Positions 62,348-64,000 of a DNA stretch of 64,000 nucleotides are shown piece by piece. The stretch covers positions 62,001 through 126,000 of the forward strand of contig NZ_VSFC01000020.1 in NCBI RefSeq assembly GCF_008084905.1. Reading direction: 5' to 3'. Each line of letters starts with the position of its first letter. The first letter of the stretch is position 1. Below the pieces are notes generated by a model that saw only the letters and a list, made by a program, of their open reading frames with translations, did not search any database and was not told where the DNA came from. The translations under genes were made by a program, and so were the position numbers. Source of the stretch: Xanthomarina maritima (GTDB taxonomy: Bacteria; Bacteroidota; Bacteroidia; Flavobacteriales; Flavobacteriaceae).

Positions 62348-63184
62348 TTAAGAATTGCATAGTTGTTTTATTTCATTTAATACACGCTCTTTTCTTGTTT
62401 CAGATACACCTAAATGATCTAAATAAAAAGAATCTCCTATTAAATCTCTGCATAAAACTACATCTCTACTTAGTAAAAATTGTTTTTCTCTATTGGTTAA
62501 TAACGTAGAAACTGTTATAGGATATAAACCCAATCTGTCTATAATGTCTTTTAAAGCATCTTCTTTTGGGTAATCCCAACTTAAAAGCTTTAAACCTATA
62601 CATTTACCATATTGTAAAGCATCTTCTGTAAAACGCGTATTGGTAACTACCCAACCCGAATTAAGTTTAGTTTTATGAGGTTTAGAATCCCAGAAATCTT
62701 TAACATCTTTAAATCTAGCTGCTATATAAAGTGGTATTTTTACATTACAATTTCTACCTTCTTCGCTATGAAATTTACATTCTACAATAGTTGTTTCTTC
62801 ATTTTTATGAGCTACTACATCTATTTCATGAGTGACACATTTTCCTTGTAAAATTTTCCCAACTTCTGTTTTATAACCTGAATAATTAAAGATAGCTGCA
62901 ACAAAATTTTCAAAAGGAAAACCAGTAGGTCCCAACTCGTAAATAGCCTTTTTAAGTTTATACTTTGAAGCGAAAAAACTTTTCTTCTTTTTTAATAAAG
63001 AAAATGCTCTATTATAAATTTCTTTTGTTGAAATTCCTTGATAAAGTTCATCTCGAACTTTATCTATTATTTGATTAACTAGCTCTTTATCTGCTCCAGA
63101 TCTATTTAAAGAAGCTCTTAATTTTTCTAAGGAAAATTTAGTTTTCTCACCTGAAGATTTTAAAATTTCTATTTGATACTCCAT
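62348..63184 (-). CDS. ATP-cone domain fused to Mrr-type restriction endonuclease
   Basis: 278 residues. The N-terminal about 90 residues are an ATP-cone (IEILKSSGEKTKFSLEKLRASLNRSGADKEL), the nucleotide-sensing module of ribonucleotide reductases and NrdR. About 95-210 form an Mrr-like PD-(D/E)XK nuclease: GFPFENFVAAIFNYSGYKTE, CVTHEIDVVAHKNEETTIVECKFH with the D...E-x-K core, and an SGWVVTNTRFTEDALQYG segment. A helical C-terminal part follows. It could be a nucleotide-gated nuclease acting on DNA. It has no methylase partner nearby, so plain restriction-modification is unlikely. It is in line with the MBL and Usp genes. Confidence 0.88.
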   Translation of the reverse strand: MEYQIEILKSSGEKTKFSLEKLRASLNRSGADKELVNQIIDKVRDELYQGISTKEIYNRAFSLLKKKKSFFASKYKLKKAIYELGPTGFPFENFVAAIFNYSGYKTEVGKILQGKCVTHEIDVVAHKNEETTIVECKFHSEEGRNCNVKIPLYIAARFKDVKDFWDSKPHKTKLNSGWVVTNTRFTEDALQYGKCIGLKLLSWDYPKEDALKDIIDRLGLYPITVSTLLTNREKQFLLSRDVVLCRDLIGDSFYLDHLGVSETRKERVLNEIKQLCNS

Positions 63185-63214
63185 AAAAATATATTTAAAA
63201 GCAATTTACAATAC

Positions 63215-64000
63215 CTATATCTCTATTTTATTTTTTTTATCTGAAGGGATTACAAGAAAAGGAATATTAAGATGAAAACCAATTTGACTAACTGTTGATT
63301 TAAAGAATAAATTTTCAAAAAACGAATGCTTATTATTTATCATTATTAGCAAATTAATTCGTGCTTTTTGTTGAAAATTAGTAATGGCTTCCGTTACTTC
63401 CTGATTACTAATATCATGAAACAAGTGTGCAATTTTGTTAAAATAAGCTTCTAATTTAGCTTTATTTTGTTCTTGCTCATCCAATAAATCTATTCCAGTA
63501 GATACATGCAACACATTTATTCTAGAAGTAAATTGTTTAGCAATTTCAATTATAGGCTTTATCTGTTTGTCCTGATAATTAATTTCGTAATCTGTTGGGA
63601 ATAAAATATCGTGTGGTGTTTCAAATTCAAAATTGTCTGGTATAGCTAAAACCGGACATTTAACATGTTTAAATGCTTGTACTGTGTTACTACCAAATAA
63701 CACCTCTTTTGCTCCAGTTGCACCTTTGGTTCCCATAACAACATAATCTATTTCTTGTTCTTCAACTAACTCTTTTATTTCGAGGATAAGTGTATTAAAT
63801 GATGACACGTTTTTAAAACTATGCTTTGGGTTTATATAGTTTTTTTTTATTTGTTTTTGCAATGTATTTAATCCTTTTTCAGACGATTCTCTAACTACAT
63901 CTGCTAGTCCAAATTGAGATGGACTTACCATAATATATTCTACATGATATACAATTGGTGTATATGTATTTAACAAATAAAACGTACAATCATCCTCTTT
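63215..64000 (-). CDS. Universal stress protein (5' end outside the window)
   Basis: The frame stays open to the right edge; the last visible residues are KEDDCTFYLLNTYTPI, the inside of a Usp first strand-helix unit, so roughly 20 residues are missing upstream. Tandem Usp layout: the first domain ends with VMGTKGATGAKEVLFGSNTVQAFKH and VLAIPD, the second is degenerate and ends GFHLNIPFLVIP. It is clearly related to the Usp at 59659 (shared GATGAKE-FGSN motif). It is the first visible gene of the minus-strand stress cluster. Confidence 0.85.
   Translation of the reverse strand, partial: KEDDCTFYLLNTYTPIVYHVEYIMVSPSQFGLADVVRESSEKGLNTLQKQIKKNYINPKHSFKNVSSFNTLILEIKELVEEQEIDYVVMGTKGATGAKEVLFGSNTVQAFKHVKCPVLAIPDNFEFETPHDILFPTDYEINYQDKQIKPIIEIAKQFTSRINVLHVSTGIDLLDEQEQNKAKLEAYFNKIAHLFHDISNQEVTEAITNFQQKARINLLIMINNKHSFFENLFFKSTVSQIGFHLNIPFLVIPSDKKNKIEI

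Overview
The window looks like chromosome of a marine-type member of the Flavobacteriaceae (Bacteroidota). Signs are the AT-rich sequence, promoters of the TTG-N18-TAnnTTTG type, GldA, a GLPGLI-family protein, DUF5686 and OMP beta-barrel proteins, a split MetH, and many short secreted lipoproteins. Most genes are housekeeping. The unusual material is in leaders, repeats, one in-frame insertion and one defence locus.

Layout. (1) 1-460: 5' part of rsgA, cut by the window edge. (2) 532-4653: a phenylalanine/tyrosine operon on the minus strand (pheA, aminotransferase, tyrA, DAHP synthase-chorismate mutase). Its leader has a promoter, a 26-residue Phe/Tyr-rich leader peptide and a perfect terminator hairpin with a competing antiterminator segment, which reads as a classic attenuator. 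(3) 4724-7463: gldA, a GIN-domain lipoprotein and a PagL-like acyloxyacyl hydrolase. (4) 7498-15318: a methionine operon on the minus strand (cystathionine gamma-synthase-type enzyme, homoserine dehydrogenase, MetH1, MetH2, MetF) behind a SAM-I riboswitch. Four short palindromic elements of one family sit at its gene ends and junctions, and a whole DUF559 nuclease domain is inserted in frame in the MetH2 linker next to one of them. (5) 15348-16845: metK on the plus strand, with a consensus promoter and a SAM-II-like pseudoknot in its leader. (6) 17005-21427: an McrB-like AAA NTPase and a DUF2357/McrC-like nuclease, lying on the 3' side of tRNA-Tyr(GUA) with two degenerate direct repeats between them.

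(7) 21503-27011: an M28 peptidase, a three-way-junction repeat, an outer-membrane beta-barrel protein and its GLPGLI partner. (8) 27173-31732: a propeller-like secreted protein, a deoxynucleoside kinase, and a membrane plus a soluble pyrophosphatase. (9) 31880-38577: a lipoprotein, an M1 peptidase, a DUF5686 outer-membrane protein and PDH E1 beta. (10) 38739-45416: etfBA, a MITE-like inverted repeat, a bifunctional nuclease, a nucleoside transporter with a periplasmic lipocalin-like domain, thyA, a TonB-C-like protein and a membrane-anchored DHFR fusion. (11) 45479-52180: a DUF6340 lipoprotein, an alpha/beta hydrolase, and an ABC ATPase with a permease-M1 peptidase fusion. (12) 52207-59564: an FAD oxidoreductase, fabD, lspA, galE, a sugar aminotransferase, waaA and a repetitive Ala/Glu/Asp lipoprotein. 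(13) 59659-64000: a stress cluster of two universal stress proteins, a beta-CASP RNase-like MBL protein and an ATP-cone/Mrr nuclease fusion.

Together, three different cis-acting RNA devices (attenuator, SAM-I, SAM-II-like) appear to control the aromatic and sulfur amino acid supply here. The two SAM-responsive leaders are divergent, so SAM could repress both methionine synthesis and its own synthetase.
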